Assembly (NCBI GenBank): GCA_036768485.1
Contig: JAVLUZ010000825.1
Location: 62,001-126,000, forward strand
Source of the DNA: Mermis nigrescens
Lineage: Eukaryota > Nematoda > Enoplea > Mermithida > Mermithidae
Length of the DNA stretch: 64,000 nt
Direction of reading: 5' to 3'
A program made the translations under genes and the position numbers. A model generated the notes under the pieces. That model made no database searches. It had not been told where the DNA came from and saw only the letters and a list, made by a program, of their open reading frames with translations. Positions 12,159 through 25,908 of this stretch are shown one piece after another. The first letter of the stretch is position 1; the number at the start of each line of letters is the position of its first letter.

Positions 12159-12838
12159 ACTAGCAAAGAAAAATGCTCTGATGGAACAAAAAAGATGAAT
12201 ACACTTGGAATTGTGGATTATTAAGGATGTAAAAGGAGGGGACTAGGAAAATCTACCTAAAGTCACCAAAATCTGCTAAAAATCAGACTTTCTCTAAGCA
12301 ACACTAAAAATCGATGTATTCTGCGGCCAACAGATTAAAATGAATATTTAACCAAAAATGATTGAAAAAGCAGCATGTTAGCTATGCAGTAGCTATGGGA
12401 AATGATATTGAGTAAACTAACAGTCTTCTAAGCCAATTGAATGAAGTAGCAAACATCGAAGACAATTGGAGACATGTTTGGTTTAAAACAGTAGGAAACG
12501 CATAAGTTGACTTGAAACAGACTAAATGTAGATACACTAGCATGCAGAAACAATTGTGTGCTTTAATCCATTGGCCCCTGTTTTGCTTGCTATAATGCTC
12601 ATAACAAAATAAAACAACTTTGAATACAATACCTCTTGATTTTCTATCAATCAGGTGCCAGCAATTTAAAAAATTAACCTTGATAGATTTCGTACACACA
12701 ACTTATCTGAAACTTCGGACATTATTAAAAAATGACACTTTTTCAGAAGGCCGCATAATATACTTCAATTTTTAGCGTTGCTTAGAGAAAGTCTGATTTT
12801 TAGCAGATTTTGCGACATTAGGTAGATTTTCCTAGTAT
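12159..12838. mobile_element. fold-back/MITE-like element, copy A
   Basis: The left arm has CTAGCAAAGAAAAATGCTC near 12160. The internal arm 12230-12334 matches the reverse complement of 12752-12838 (GTCTGATTTTTAGCAGATTT, TAGGTAGATTTTCCTAGTA). The right end is truncated relative to copy B. No gene. Confidence 0.6.
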
Positions 12839-12920
12839 ACTACATACACAATGCAAGTATAAATGCTACAACACTGACAAAGATAGGAATAACTAATATT
12901 TTTGTTAACAAAAAGTTGGG

Positions 12921-14308
<1,388 letters not shown>

Positions 14309-14403
14309 CTCAGTACTGCTTAAGTTTACTTGCATAATGTGTCTAAGCAAGGCCAGGAAGTCATACCTTCACAACTTTCTATAATGCTTAGGCTTAGTTT
14401 ACA

Positions 14404-14894
14404 CTGGTAGGGGACATGTTGGGGGACTTCCCCTCCCACCCAGAAAGTTGTGACTGGGTAGCCATAGTTTACCTATGAACATAATAGTATGTACTTCACA
14501 ACTATGTTCACTTTAATCTTAGTTTACACTCACACTTAGTTCAGGTTCAGTCTTACTTTAACCCCAGACTTAGCTTAGCTTGCTAAGGCATAATTTACAC
14601 CCGTTCAACTCCTCAACTATGTCCTATCCTTAAGCACTGTATATCCTTAAGTACAGTATATCCTTAACCATTGCTTATCTTAAACCATTGACTATCTTAT
14701 AGCACTACCTATCCTTAACCATTGCGCCCTGGCCCCTACCTCAGGGCGCAAGGTTCCACCCCTCGCCTATGCTTAAGCACTGCATATGTTATAGCATCAG
14801 CCTATGCTTAGCCATTGTCTATCCTTAAGAATTGCCTATGCATAAGCATTGCCTATCTTATAGCATTGCCACTAGGGAGCTACGTATAACTACT
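14404..14894 (-). repeat. right TIR of Polinton-1
   Basis: Reverse complement of the left arm, uninterrupted, including GCGCCCTGAGGTAGGGGCCA (reverse strand) where the left arm has its insertion. Outer end at ACTACT, 14889-14894. Confidence 0.8.
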
Positions 14895-14940
14895 CCCTGA
14901 ATTAAGTACCTAATGATATTTTTGGCAGTTTGGCCCACGA

Positions 14941-15690
14941 TTTTTTTTTGTATTCGGCAAAGATTTTTCCCGATGTACAAAGACTTTTTGGGACCGTCTT
15001 TGTACATGTACAAAGATTTTTGGGAAGACAAAAATTGCAAAAAAGGTCTATAATTCGAAAAAATTTTGGCGCTTCGCGCCAAAATGAGTAATTGTGTGTT
15101 CTATATATCTTTATAATGGCAGAAATTGCATTTCAAAAGTAAAAATGTCAAATTTTTCGCGCTCGCGCCATTTTAAGACGATTCTTAGTGATTTTTGCCC
15201 TTAGAGACCCAGAAATTAGCTAAAACTTACTACGAAAAGTCGAAGAACTCTGTTTTTACGATACTAAAATCGCTGCTGTACCATATTACAGTACTCAAAA
15301 ATTTTGTGTGTACAAAATGTACAAAGATTTTTAGGAAGACAAAAACTGTAAAAAGGTGTAAAATTCCCAAAATTTTCGGCGCTTCGCGCCAAACTGATAA
15401 ATTATTTGTCCTATATATCTTTAAAATTGCAGAATTTGCATTTAGAATGGAAAAATGTCAATATTTTTTGGCGCTTCGCGTCGTTTTCAGATAATTTTTA
15501 GTAATTTTTAGCGTCATAAACCCAGAAATTAGCTAAAATACACTACCTAAGATCGAAACCCTGTTTTACCACACTAAAATCGCTACTGTACTATATTATA
15601 GTACACAAAAATTGCATGCAAAATGTAATAAAAGACTTTGGGACCATCTTTGTACATGTACAAACGGACCTTGTACAAAAAAAAACACTG
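14941..15690 (+). repeat. R330 dispersed repeat, two tandem units
   Basis: Begins with GGCAAAGATTTTTCCCGATG and GGGACCGTCTTTGTACATG. Two units of about 330 bp follow (about 14996-15325 and 15326-15640), each holding a GGCGCTTCGCGCC hairpin, TATATATCTTTA, GCAGAAATTGCATTT and CCCAGAAATTAGCTAAAA. Further copies are at 28515-29000 (inverted), 35365-35825 and 36015-36375. Non-coding. This is host-type sequence between the two Polintons. Confidence 0.85.
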
Positions 15691-16874
15691 GTTTGGCCCC
15701 ATCAGACCCTCCAATAATATGGTAGCTAAGCGGGTCTACCTGAGGCGCAACACAGTATAGCACGTGCTTAAGCATGGGCCATGTTGAAACATAGTCCTAT
15801 GTTGAAGCATAGACTATATGTTTTGTGTTGCGATCTAGGGATGACGTCACATTATATTTAACCTCAACTATGGTATACTGGAGACTATTTTAAATTTGCA
15901 GATCAAGTCAAAATCCAGGTATACTTTAAACTACAGCAAGAGTACCTATTTAATGCAGGGGAGAGGAGCTATCAGAATTTTATTTCTTTGGGGGATAACT
16001 ATGAAAACCACTTACTATACTAAAAGCATACAATATTTCTAACTTGCGTATCACTTGATCACTTTACACTTTACACTCGAGTAATTTACACCACATCATA
16101 AAACTGCGATAAATCATGAACCAATGTTAACTGAGCTGAAATGTTCAGAATATAAAGACTATATGTCAAAAATAACGTATACAGAAAATCGTGTGCCGGC
16201 TTAATGTAGTTATGTTGTAACACGTATTTTTTCATCCATTAATGGATTGACTAAAAATTTCAGAGTCTGTTAAGTATCTGTTAGGTATGCCATGTACAAA
16301 ATATTAGCACGCAACCTACAGTATATCAGCATAAGTTCACACTTTTGCATAACTCAAGAACCAATGGCCTGATTGAGCTCAAATTTGAGGAACAGCATAT
16401 ACGCAAGTCACTTATTCTTTACACATTGGCTTACTGTAGGTATACTGTAAATTTCTGGATTTTCTATATCTCACAAACTAAGAGTCAAATAAAGCTGAAA
16501 TTGATAAATTAGATGTATATGAGTCAAAAATAATGTATGTAAAATATAGTGCATGGGGTTACTGTGGGTATGCTACAACACATATCTTTTAATTCGCTGA
16601 GCTGGGAATTTGAGAGATTTAACAAACACCGGACAAAACAGTGCACCAGGACTACTATAGGCAACATTTAGTGCCCCTTAGTGAGGAAAAGGTGGTTGTG
16701 AAAAAGGTTACAAAGGGTCCACAGTCTCGCACAGATCTTCCCCAACCTAAAGCTAGAGGATCACTCTGTAGACTGCAGATCTTTTGTATGAGCACACTGA
16801 ATACGTGCATAATACTTAATAAGATAATGAGACAATAAAACATGAAGATGAGCCGGGTTTAACAAAAAAATAAG

Positions 16875-17150
16875 ATATTTTTTGTAAAATTTGGAAATTA
16901 TTTTGTAAAATTTGGAAATTATTCTGTAAAATTTGGAAACTTTTTTTTGTAAAATTTGGAAATTATTTTGTAAAATTTGGAAACTTTTTTGTAAAATTTG
17001 AAATTATTCTGTAAAATTTAGAAACTTTTTATATGGTTAAGTATAGGTGTTTTGTAAAATTTGGAAATTATATTGCAAAATTTGGAAAGTTTTGTAAAAT
17101 TTGGAAATTATTTTGTAAAATTTGAAATTTATTTGTAGAGTTTGGAAATT
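16875..17150 (+). repeat. tandem TGTAAAATTTGGAAATTATT array in the left TIR
   Basis: About 13 imperfect 18-20 bp units of TGTAAAATTTGGAAATTATT with a short spacer (TATGGTTAAGTATAGGTG) in the middle. Mirrored at 23915-24225. Confidence 0.95.
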
Positions 17151-17179
17151 AAACACAAAAATATTTCAAAAACACAAAA

Positions 17180-17350
17180 GTATTTACAGTTTGACTACCA
17201 TGGAAACCCACAAGTCAAATTTGGATGGGTACTCCTGCCAGTGGACCAGATTTTGGTCTTATTATTCCTCCTACGGCATTTAGAATTTTATCAGTTAAAA
17301 GCACAATTTACATCACACTTATATTACCGTGTTTTAACCCCCTCCCCTTA
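17180..17350 (-). pseudogene. orphan copy of the integrase C-terminal (chromodomain-like) end
   Basis: Read on the minus strand this matches the 3' part of the plus-strand integrase near 23700-23880 (shared TGGTCCACTGGCAGG and CTGATAAAATTCTAA-like blocks). The TIR therefore includes the last part of the integrase gene, leaving a promoterless remnant at this end. It is out of frame in places. Confidence 0.65.
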
Positions 17351-17870
17351 CATCTTTTTTTCTCATTGGCCAAGACTATGCATGAGACACAATGCCTTGA
17401 TTTTTCCTTTGCAACATTTCAGCTTTGATGAAATGAATAACATACAGAAGAGTGAATATAATCAGCACTGCAATACAACCCGCTATTTCATTTGTAATAA
17501 TACCTAAATCACTTCTTTCTTTTACATTTCATACTATTTTCTATACAATGACCTCAACCTTGATGCCTTTAAAGTTTTCATCAATTTTCAAACAATTAGT
17601 GCAATAAGGCAAAAACTTTATTAATCCTAATTTGGGGTACTTTTCAGTCAGCTCTTCCAGTCAGAAACCTGAGATTGCAGCTATCTCTAAGAATAATGGA
17701 TTCAACACTCTGTGATAAATATCGATAATTATCAATTTTGTTACAAACTGTATAATTTCCATCAAAAGTACAGTTTTCCCCACTCAGGAAATGTAAGACG
17801 TCAAAAATAGTAGAAGAATCATTATTCTTTATTTCTTTTTTAAACATTAGTATTTATAATTTTCTAAGAT
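17351..17870 (-). pseudogene. unrecognised Polinton-2 frame next to the left TIR
   Basis: A minus-strand frame at 17644-17847 starts MFKKEIKNNDSSTIFDVLHF and continues in other frames toward the TIR. I do not recognise it. It may be the end of the late gene upstream or a separate eroded small gene. Confidence 0.3.
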
Positions 17871-17879
17871 GCAGTTTGA

Positions 17880-18640
17880 TTATAGTTTTTCCAAATTCAA
17901 ATGGGATAAGCTGGTCTTGATCCGTTTTTACATTGATATCAATAGTGCTAAAATATTTCAAAACAGGTATATACTTTGACTTATATATGAATGATTTATT
18001 ATATCCAAATATTTTCCCTCAATATTTACAACCTGTAGCAGCTGTGCAAATACATTACCGACTATTTGCAGTTCTACAATGTCACAGTGAATGTAAAAAT
18101 TATGCATTCCACCTAACATGTCTGGAGAATGATTAGCTACTGTAATTTTCTCTGTATCTTCAATATTATAGTCAACATTATTGAACTGACTTTCAGAGAA
18201 GCCATATGTATAATATATGTGGACTCAATTTTACACTTCATATGTATTTTGTATTGACTACCATATGACAATACTTTCTTATTTCACCGTATTGAAATTT
18301 TAAATGAGACACATAATCAGTTTTTTCATTAGAACCAGCCATTTCAATTGCTTTATTGAGTATTTTCACAACTCATCGATTGTTTTATATCTACTAGAGG
18401 GATGATCATTTTTGACTGAACTTTGTTCTACAAATCAAAAAATTGCAAAAAGTTTTGTTCTTTTGCAACATTATGCCAAGTATTTGCATAAATAACTTCT
18501 GCTAGACCAACTTCACGCTTGTTAAATTTATTTGATGAGGTAGTTTAGTCACAAAAAAGTAGATGCTGTATTAAGTGGATCCGAATTGCTTGGTAATATA
18601 ATGTAAAATTGTTTTGCCATTTTTCAATTTATGTCATTAC
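17880..18640 (-). pseudogene. late virion protein (penton-like candidate), copy 2, broken
   Basis: Read from about 18640 downward it begins FYIILPSNSDPLNTASTF, like the truncated gene at 7478. It ends with a conserved C-terminal region (CDIVELQIVGNVFAQLLQVV, GKYLDIINHSYI) usual for this Polinton protein. At least six stops or shifts. It shows the part lost from the first element. Confidence 0.6.
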
Positions 18641-18699
18641 AATACGTTCATTATTTATAAATTTTTGAAATTTTGGTGCACCACACTAAAAAATATATA

Positions 18700-18970
18700 C
18701 ATGGCTACAGCTAGTCATAAGACATGTTTGAATCTGTACATTATAATACGTATATGTTCTTGAATTCATTCTTTATATATCGTTTGAGCTCAGTCGGTTC
18801 ATAATCATACCTATCAAAGTAATCACAGTGCCCATCAATGTCAAAATACAATGTGACCCAGTGGGAGCCTGGCTTGTTGCTAGTATCTAGGTTTACTATT
18901 AAAGCAGGGATATTTTGTTATTGGTGGAACAAGGTCTAGAGGAAAATCAAAAATCTATTCTTTAAGTAAA
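18700..18970 (-). pseudogene. adenain-like protease, copy 2, broken
   Basis: The catalytic His region is readable (NLDTSNKPGSHWVTLYF), followed by HCDYFDRYDYEPTELKRYI. In another frame comes the Cys region (TSCSHVYIFF). The N-terminal part is lost or unreadable. Same position relative to MCP as in the first element. Confidence 0.75.
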
Positions 18971-19059
18971 ACTTGAAAATGTTTAACACTTCTATAGCAT
19001 TCATCTCTTTAAGCGTTATAATCATAAAAAGTGTTACAATTTTTATCGACCAGGAATAA

Positions 19060-20300
19060 ATTGCCAAATTCAGCATAAACCATTATTTCCACTCCTGTAT
19101 TGGGTAAATTAACTTCAAATCTTACATAAATACTAGTTGTCCCTTCTCGAACTAAATCCCAATGCCCGCTATTGTCTTCTGGAGTAAGATCGAAAACAAA
19201 AACAATGACTTGTTCTAAAAATCTTCACTGCTAAATTTTAATAAAATTACTTCTGTTATCTTTTCCAATATCGAGTGCTTCATACATATTATTAAAAACT
19301 TGTAGATATTTATCATTTTTAAAAGAAATATTGAATGGCTGGGTAGGGAAGTTTGTCCACCACAAGTCACTCTGACATCATTAATACCAAAAGGCTTGAA
19401 TGAAGGGTGATTTAGAGAGTACGTTTCATAGGTGCTACCCTCAACACATGTAAAAACTATACGTCGAGGAAGTTGTCCTGTAAATAGTGTATAATTAGGT
19501 GTTTCTCTGATGGATTTGAAATGTGTAGGTTCGTCATTGATATCCATCGTATAGATACTTTGCAGTGTACAACAATAAGGTTTGCTCCAGAACTAAATTT
19601 AAGCTATCTAAAAACTTCTACTTTGCGTATGAAAAACTTCATTTGTAAGATTTCCAGCTCTAAATTAACATCCTCAGCATTGTAGAACAAAGTCATTACT
19701 GTTTCTATGTAATTCTAGCCTTAGGTCGGTAAAATTCAATAAATATCTGTCCTGGAGAAAAAAACCAATGTGAAGAGGAGCCGAAACTTCCACAATTTTA
19801 TCATTTTTGAAACATGTCACTCTCTCTTTAAACCCCTCATTGTCTTTAGTATCAACATTTTTTCCATGTTCTACAAAAATATAAAGCTGACTGTAAAAGA
19901 GACTTTTTTGCATCAAACCTATAATTTAATTCTTTTTCAAAATATGCCCTATTATGTGTATTTATCAGAACTGTCAAAAACTAATTGCCCGCCCAAAAAA
20001 CACTTCAATTTGTCTAAAGAACGTTTTTCCAATCAAATTGATAGGTATTGGGGTTGGGTACTGCTGCTGCTGCCGCCACAACTGGTTGTTTAATCCTAAA
20101 AGTCATATAAATGTAATTTTTATTCAATTGTAAGTAATGTGGATCGGCTGGTATTTGAATACAGGTCCCTCATTTGCATTGATGTATCATTGAATTTCAT
20201 CCCAAAATCCCCGTTTTATAACAACCTGAGTTGGGGAACTGTAAAAGATCCAACTCAGTTTTAGTACTGTGAATTGATTTGGTGTCTCTAGAACCATGTT
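19060..20300 (-). pseudogene. Polinton major capsid protein, copy 2, broken
   Basis: Read downward from about 20300: STKTELDLL, PADPHYLQLNKNYIYMTFRI, INLIGKTFFRQIEVFF. Then an open stretch with KERVTCFKNDKIVEVSAPLH and QDRYLLNFTDLRLELHRN (19674-19916). Next come TLFTGQLPRRIVFTCVEG and FGINDVRVTCGGQTS (19215-19547), then VFDLTPEDNSGHWDLVREGT and the C-terminus (VDKNCNTFYDYNA) near 19060. Stops and shifts lie between the blocks. Unlike copy 1 it retains the far C-terminus. Confidence 0.85.
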
Positions 20301-20309
20301 TTGTCATTA

Positions 20310-20720
20310 ACCGTGAAATGAATCATTTGTATTCATATTTATAGACTTTAGCCAACTACCCAAACCCTCGCCAGATTGCTGTCGTAGAGCTATAGAGGCT
20401 TCATCAAAAGTTGTGATGCTTCTCGTTTTGAATGTGCCTTAGTTGACTGAAAAAGCGGTTTACCTGGGCAACATCTGTTGCAATATTTACCCCTGCAACT
20501 AGGGCATGCTTCTGCAACATTTCTCCCTATAGATTTCAAAACTGTAACAGTTTTATTCTTAAACAAAGACTGGAAAAAACTGCCTAAGCCATCACCCTCG
20601 TTGGTATGGAGTCCTCGAAATCCTTCCAGTCCATAGCCTGTTTGCGGCCTGCCCACTATAGTACTTCACAGATTAAAATCGCATGGATTGAATTCAACAT
20701 GCATTTCAATAATTTTTTAT
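20310..20720 (-). pseudogene. minor virion protein (GYGLxG), copy 2
   Basis: The open part 20390-20656 has TGYGLEGFRGLHTNEGDGLG, then FFQSLFKNKTVTVLKSIGRN and GKPLFQSTKAHSKREASQLL, aligning with 5348-5749. A Cys-rich stretch (CPSCRGKYCNRCCPG) replaces the alanine-rich helix and probably reflects a local frameshift. Unlike copy 1, stops separate it from the capsid frame. Confidence 0.6.
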
Positions 20721-20829
20721 TTTATCATGTATTAATTAAAATTTATAGACTTTCATCCCAATTGAAATTTGCATCAGTCCGTGCTGTTGCAGAAGAGTGT
20801 CTAAGTTTTTACTGCCAACGTTTTTAAGA

Positions 20830-21330
20830 AATATATTGGAATGATCAAGCATGACTGACAACTCTTTGTACCTGAAGTCCACTAATTCTTTGGTCTCGAG
20901 AAAACTGATGCACCAAATCAACAACATTAGAGCTATAAATCTTTTGTCCATTAATTACTAGTTCACCATTGGACTCTATTTCAATATTAGGATTTTTCCG
21001 CATATCATTTAGAAATCTTTCTGCAACTTGCAAATGCATTTTAGGAATATCTGCCAATATTTTGTCATCTACTGACTCCTCGCCTATATTTTCTACTATA
21101 TTCAATTCATAAGGTTGCCATCTCTTCTCTTGTAATCTACTAAATGTCTGTAAAACTTTGATTATATTTGACTAATTTTATGTCACTTGGTATATTTTGC
21201 ACTTGAGAATCTTTACCATTTCATTGTTCAGTGAATAGACATATATAGATATATTGGACATATTGGTATAATAGATATAATAGACATATTGGCTTAGAAC
21301 GCTCAGTTATATCAGCTGGGATGAGAATCG
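20830..21330 (-). pseudogene. conserved Polinton protein, copy 2
   Basis: The open stretch 20845-21105 contains DKILADIPKMHLQVAERFLN, IEIESNGELVINGQ and KIYSSNVVDLVHQFSRDQR. The pattern (AERFL...G-L-I-G-x-x-I-x-x-SNVVDL) is conserved among animal Polintons. The upstream part to about 21330 is in other frames. Function unknown. Confidence 0.55.
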
Positions 21331-21334
21331 TTTT

Positions 21335-21610
21335 TTCAGTTTGCTTCATTTTTCCCAATTATTGCATGTGCTATCAAACTACCAACTACTGAAAGAATCG
21401 GAGTAAGTAAGAAGGGTAAAAAACCACCATTTTGAATGATGACGTTTTTCCTTTCCTTTGTTGATGCCTTTTTATTATTACCCCAAGTATTTTGCTTTTG
21501 ATATCATAGTAATTTTGAATCTCTTGATCGGAAATGGAATATTACCCTTCAAAAATTACGCGCACAATCACAAACACATAAAATTTGATCCTTACTAGCC
21601 GTATTTATAA
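21335..21610 (-). pseudogene. hydrophobic-tail small protein, copy 2
   Basis: Minus-strand homologue of 4551-4859. The tail NGGFLPFLLTPILSVVGSLI is well kept, while the upstream part is in different frames with stops. Confidence 0.6.
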
Positions 21611-21739
21611 TAGCATCCTCTGAGCTTGCTTAGCTGTATGGCAATAAATGTAAGCAGCCAATATTGCGTTTGAGACGATTTCATTTCTACTTTTCAATTA
21701 TCTCTTTACATTACTATTATTTATAGATTTTGGGATATA

Positions 21740-22325
21740 AACAGTTGGATGGGTACTGAAAATGTGTTTTAGTCATATAGATCATTAGCATTTTGTGTCA
21801 AATTGATCAAAAGGTAACCATGGGGCTGACTAGTTGCATCAATAAAGGCTTCTAAGAAATATTTTGAATTTGAAGGATAAAGCTGGCTAAGTTAAACCTG
21901 TGCTTGCAGTTTATCACTTGGATTTTTAAGCAGCACTATAATCTGAATTCACTCGCGAAGTTCGAAGACCATCAAAAAATCAATTGTGAACAACATGAAT
22001 AAGGCTGACATTCCAATGATGACAACCACAAGTGAGGAGCTGAATCAACTGTGGCTTGCCTGCTTACTTGCATTAAATCATCCAACACCACTAACTGTAG
22101 TGTTGGACTATATTGCTTAATGTGATTAAAATCTGGTAAAACCTCTACAAATGTGACGTTTTTTACTTTTTGGTAGAGTGGTTGATTCTCTGTATAACAC
22201 CACTAAATTTTTGATATTTTAATATTTAGAGCCTTTCTCTATTTTGAATTATTTTTTTTTTATTGAAGGATGTCTTCCCAGACTTTGTTGGTCCAGAAAC
22301 TATACACGTGAAAGGATGCTCAAAA
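21740..22325 (-). pseudogene. A32-like packaging ATPase, copy 2, heavily broken
   Basis: Walker A is intact (VSGPTKSGKT near 22290). Further down are LLTCGCHHWNVS near 22020 and the C-terminal segments LLKNPSDKLQAQ, YPSNSKYFLEAFID and PHGYLLINLTQNAND. Many stops and shifts. The segment carrying Walker B is degraded. Confidence 0.75.
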
Positions 22326-22865
22326 AGAATTTCTAATCATTGCATTTACTTTTTGTAATTTGTTTTAATATTTATAAACTAAGTCTATGAGTAGCATTCC
22401 CAAATATTGATAATCCTTTCAAAGATGGAGGAAATGAATGAAATTAAGAAACGTCTGTTTGGTGATAAGGAAAGGAAGCTGCATGGCAGGTCAATTAGAC
22501 TGCAATAGCTCTTTGTAAGGAAACTTAGAACGTTGATGTTTTCCATGATTCAATGCAGGTTTTTATTGTCAAAGAGCCAGTTCTGGAAAAAGATTGTTTT
22601 AAAACAAATTCTGGGCGTACATATTTTACTGTACAAATGTGTCCACACTGTATAGAATATAACCGTATTGCCCCAGTATGCAGGAAACAGCGTTATAATA
22701 CGATATATTGCCCATGATTTGGAGAAAGAAAAGGAAAAATTGAATTATTAAGTATTATTTTTGACTAAAAAAATAAAAACCCCCAAAAAATAATAAAATA
22801 TAAAACCCAAAATCCTGCTCATTCATCTATAAGTATTGTTAATGCATTAATTTAATATAACCAAA

Positions 22866-23830
22866 ATGGATAGAAGATTGAAAAACTTGTATAATAATAG
22901 CAAGACTACATTCTGGGGCAAATCAGTTATACAAAAGAGCAAAAAGTGTTACCGTAATTTAAAAATACCTATACATTACATAAAGGCTAAAAAGCATTTC
23001 ACACACAATAAAGTTTTAGTAAGTGGCATTGATGAGCAATGGCAGGTTGATCATGTTGATTTGCAGTCATTGAGCAAATTCAATGGTGGGTGGCAAATTT
23101 TTACTAAATTGTATTGATTTATTTTCAAAATACGCATGGTCTTTGCCACTCAAAACTAAAAACTTCAAAAGCGGTTCTAGAAGCATTTCAGAAAATTTTT
23201 AGAACCGGTCAAATGCCATATAAATTGCAGACAGATGCAGGAAAGAATTTATCAACAGAGAAATTCAAAATTTCTAAAAACTTCAGGATATCCACTTTTT
23301 CACAACCAAAAGTGAACTAAAAGCTAGTGTTGTAGAACGTTTTAAACTGCACTCTAAAGGAAAATGTGGAGATATTTTAACAGCAAAAATACATACAGGT
23401 ACATTGACGCTTTGGCTGATTTATTGGAAAATTAGTAATAATTGCATCGTCGATCTATAGGACATTTCCGGCAAATGTGGATGAAGAAAATGAGCAGGAA
23501 ATTTGAATAAAGTATTTCGTACCATTAGACAACCTATTATATTTAAATTTGATGTTGGAGATAACATAGGAATAAGTAAAGTAAAAACGCTGCATTTGAA
23601 AAGGTTTTAATAATTGGACAGAAGAGTGGTTCACAATTGAAGAAAATATGCAAGAACACCGCCTGTTTACACTCTGCAAAATCAAATGGTTGAGACATTG
23701 GAGGGTGTCTTTTATGAGCCGGAACTTCAAAAAATCCATGTAAAGAAAGGTGAGCTTTTGATTGTTGATAAAATTCTAATACGCGTAGGAGGAAAAGAAT
23801 AAGACTGAATATCTGGTCCACTGGCAGGGT
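22866..23830 (+). pseudogene. Polinton integrase, copy 2, on the opposite strand to the capsid genes
   Basis: The frame from ATG 22866 reads through a basic N-terminal part to GIDEQWQVDHVDLQSLSKF (first catalytic Asp region). A shift near 23110 leads to SKAVLEAFQKIFRTGQ and LQTDAGK (second Asp). Further shifts lead to FFTTKSELKAS, FYEPELQKIHVKKGELLIVD near 23730 and a chromodomain-like end near 23800-23880. Inactive as it stands. Its C-terminus lies inside the right TIR. Confidence 0.85.
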
Positions 23831-23914
23831 ACCATCTAAATTTGACTATGGGTTTCCTCTTACGGTGGTCAAACTGTAACAATTTTTGTTTTTTCTTTTT
23901 TTGAAATTTTTAAA

Positions 23915-24225
23915 CTTTACAAAATAATTTCCAAATTTTACAAAATAATTTCCAAATTTTACAAAAAAATTTCCAAATTTTACAAAAAAAGTTTGCAAAT
24001 TCTACAAAATAATTTCAAAATTTTAAAAAGAAGTTTCCAAATCCTACAAAACACCTATACTTAACCAAATAAAAAGTTTCCAAATTTACAAAACTTCCAA
24101 ATTTTACAAAAAAGTTTCCAAATTCTACAAAATAATTTCAAAATTTTACAAAAAAGTTTCCAAATTTTACAAAAAAGTTTCCACATTTTACAAAATAACA
24201 AATCTCACAAAATAATATCCAAATC
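23915..24225 (-). repeat. tandem TTTGGAAA array in the right TIR
   Basis: Inverted counterpart of 16875-17150: AATAATTTCCAAATTTTACA units, about 15 copies, including the same ACACCTATACTTAACC spacer. Confidence 0.95.
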
Positions 24226-24645
24226 ACAAATATAGTCGGATTTTTTGTTGAACCCTTTATTCATGTTTTATTGTCTCATAATCTTATTAAGTATTATACA
24301 CGTTTCTTTTCAGTGTGTTCATACAAAAGACCTGCAGTCTACAGAGTGATCCTCTAGCTTTAGTTAGGGAAGATCTGCAAGGAGACTGTGACCTTAGAAA
24401 TCCCTTCACAACCACTTTTCCTCAATATGGGTTACTAAATGTTGCCTATAGTAATCTTCTGTGTTCTGTTATATCGTGTTTATAACTTTCAAATTTCCAG
24501 CTCAGTTAAATTAAAGATACGTGTTGTAGCATACCTACAGTAACTCTACGCACTATATTTTGCGTACGTTATTTTTGACCATATACATTTAATTTATTGA
24601 ATTTCAGCTTTATTTGACTGTTAGTTCGAGAGATATAGAAAAGTA

Positions 24646-25319
24646 GATGCACCGGGGCTGCCTGACCGGGGCCGGGCCAGGGTCGGGCTCGCGCCCCGGC
24701 GTTGGGGCCGGCATCGAGGGGATCGGGACCAACCGGGGCCAACTATTTTTGCTATATCCCAGATATGCCATGTATAAATATGTATTAAGCAAAATGTTAC
24801 TTATGCAAAACAGCGTCTAGGCAAGTCCATGGCATCCGTTCCACATGTATTTCCGAGTTCAATTAATCATCATAGCTTATATAGGTTGAATTTTTTCTGC
24901 CATTTAAAAATTTAGTCCAATTCATGTAACTTGCATCATTACCAGCCGATTGCTCATGTTTTAGATCAGACAAATTAGAATAGCTCAAACAAGGATAGAA
25001 ATTTTGCGTGCATAATTTATTATGTTAATGTGTAGTGTCGTTTTCATGTTAATGTGTGTTCTTATAAATGTTACGCCTTGTAGCATACTATTATTTCGCT
25101 TAAACGGCATCAGATTACATGAAACGATTTTAGACTTGCACGCATTTTTACTAATAAGTCCTTACAATCTAGCCAATGATATGCACAGGCGATTATGCAC
25201 GATTTACCCTCAAAATATCGCCAAAATCCGAATCAAGAAACGTTGAGATAATTCTTAATAATAGGCTGAAATTTGCGTATTTTGGCTCCGGCCGGGGCCG
25301 GGGCTGGCCCCGGTGCATC
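24646..25319. mobile_element. 674-bp insertion with GC-rich inverted ends
   Basis: The ends GATGCACCGGGGC and GCCCCGGTGCATC are inverted, flanked by ATAGAAAAGT and ATAGAAAGT (likely an imperfect 8-9 bp target duplication). The left TIR has no such block, giving an empty site. GC-rich CCGGGGCC tracts lie only at the ends; the core is AT-rich and non-coding. Confidence 0.75.
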
Positions 25320-25908
25320 CTAATAGAAAGTCCAAAAAGCTACAGTATACCTACAGTAAGACAATGTGTAAAGAATTTGTGTCTCGCGTATATGCTGTCT
25401 CTCAAATTTGAGCTCAATCTGGCCATTGGTTCAAAAAATACGTGTTATAACATAGCTACATTAAGCCGGTACACAGAATTTCCATATACGTTATTTTTGG
25501 CATGTAGTCTTTACGTTCTGAACATTTCAGCTCAATCCGGCCATTGGTTCATGATTTATAGCGGTCTTATGATATGGTGTAAACTACTCGAGTGTAGAGT
25601 GTAAAGTGGTCAAGTGATACCCAAGTTAGAATATTGTATGAATTTAGTATAGTAAGCGGTGTTCATAGGTATCCCCTAAAAAGTAAAATTCTGATAGCTT
25701 CCCCATTTTTCGTATATCCCCCTACATTAAATAGGTACTCTTGCTGTAGTGTAAAGTATACGTGGTTGACTTGATCCGCAAATTTAAAATAGTCTCCAGT
25801 ATACCCATAGTCGAGGTTAAGTATAGTGTGACGTCATCCCCCTAGAACGCAACACAAAGTATACTGCCTATGCTTCAACACAGAACTATGCTTCAACATA
25901 GCCTATGC

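Larger units (their letters stand above)
15754..17350 (+). repeat. left TIR of Polinton-2
   Basis: Matches the reverse complement of about 23640-25926 throughout: TGCTTAAGCATGGGCCATG at the outer end, ATGACGTCAC near 15845, ATCACTTGATCACTTTACAC near 16050, CTAGAGGATCACTCTGTAG near 16755, and the TTTGGAAA arrays. Its inner end (17180-17350) is an inverted copy of the integrase C-terminus. Confidence 0.85.

Noticed and set aside
16875..17150. CRISPR-like array in the Polinton TIR
   Set aside because: Short tandem repeat without spacers, mirrored at the other TIR.
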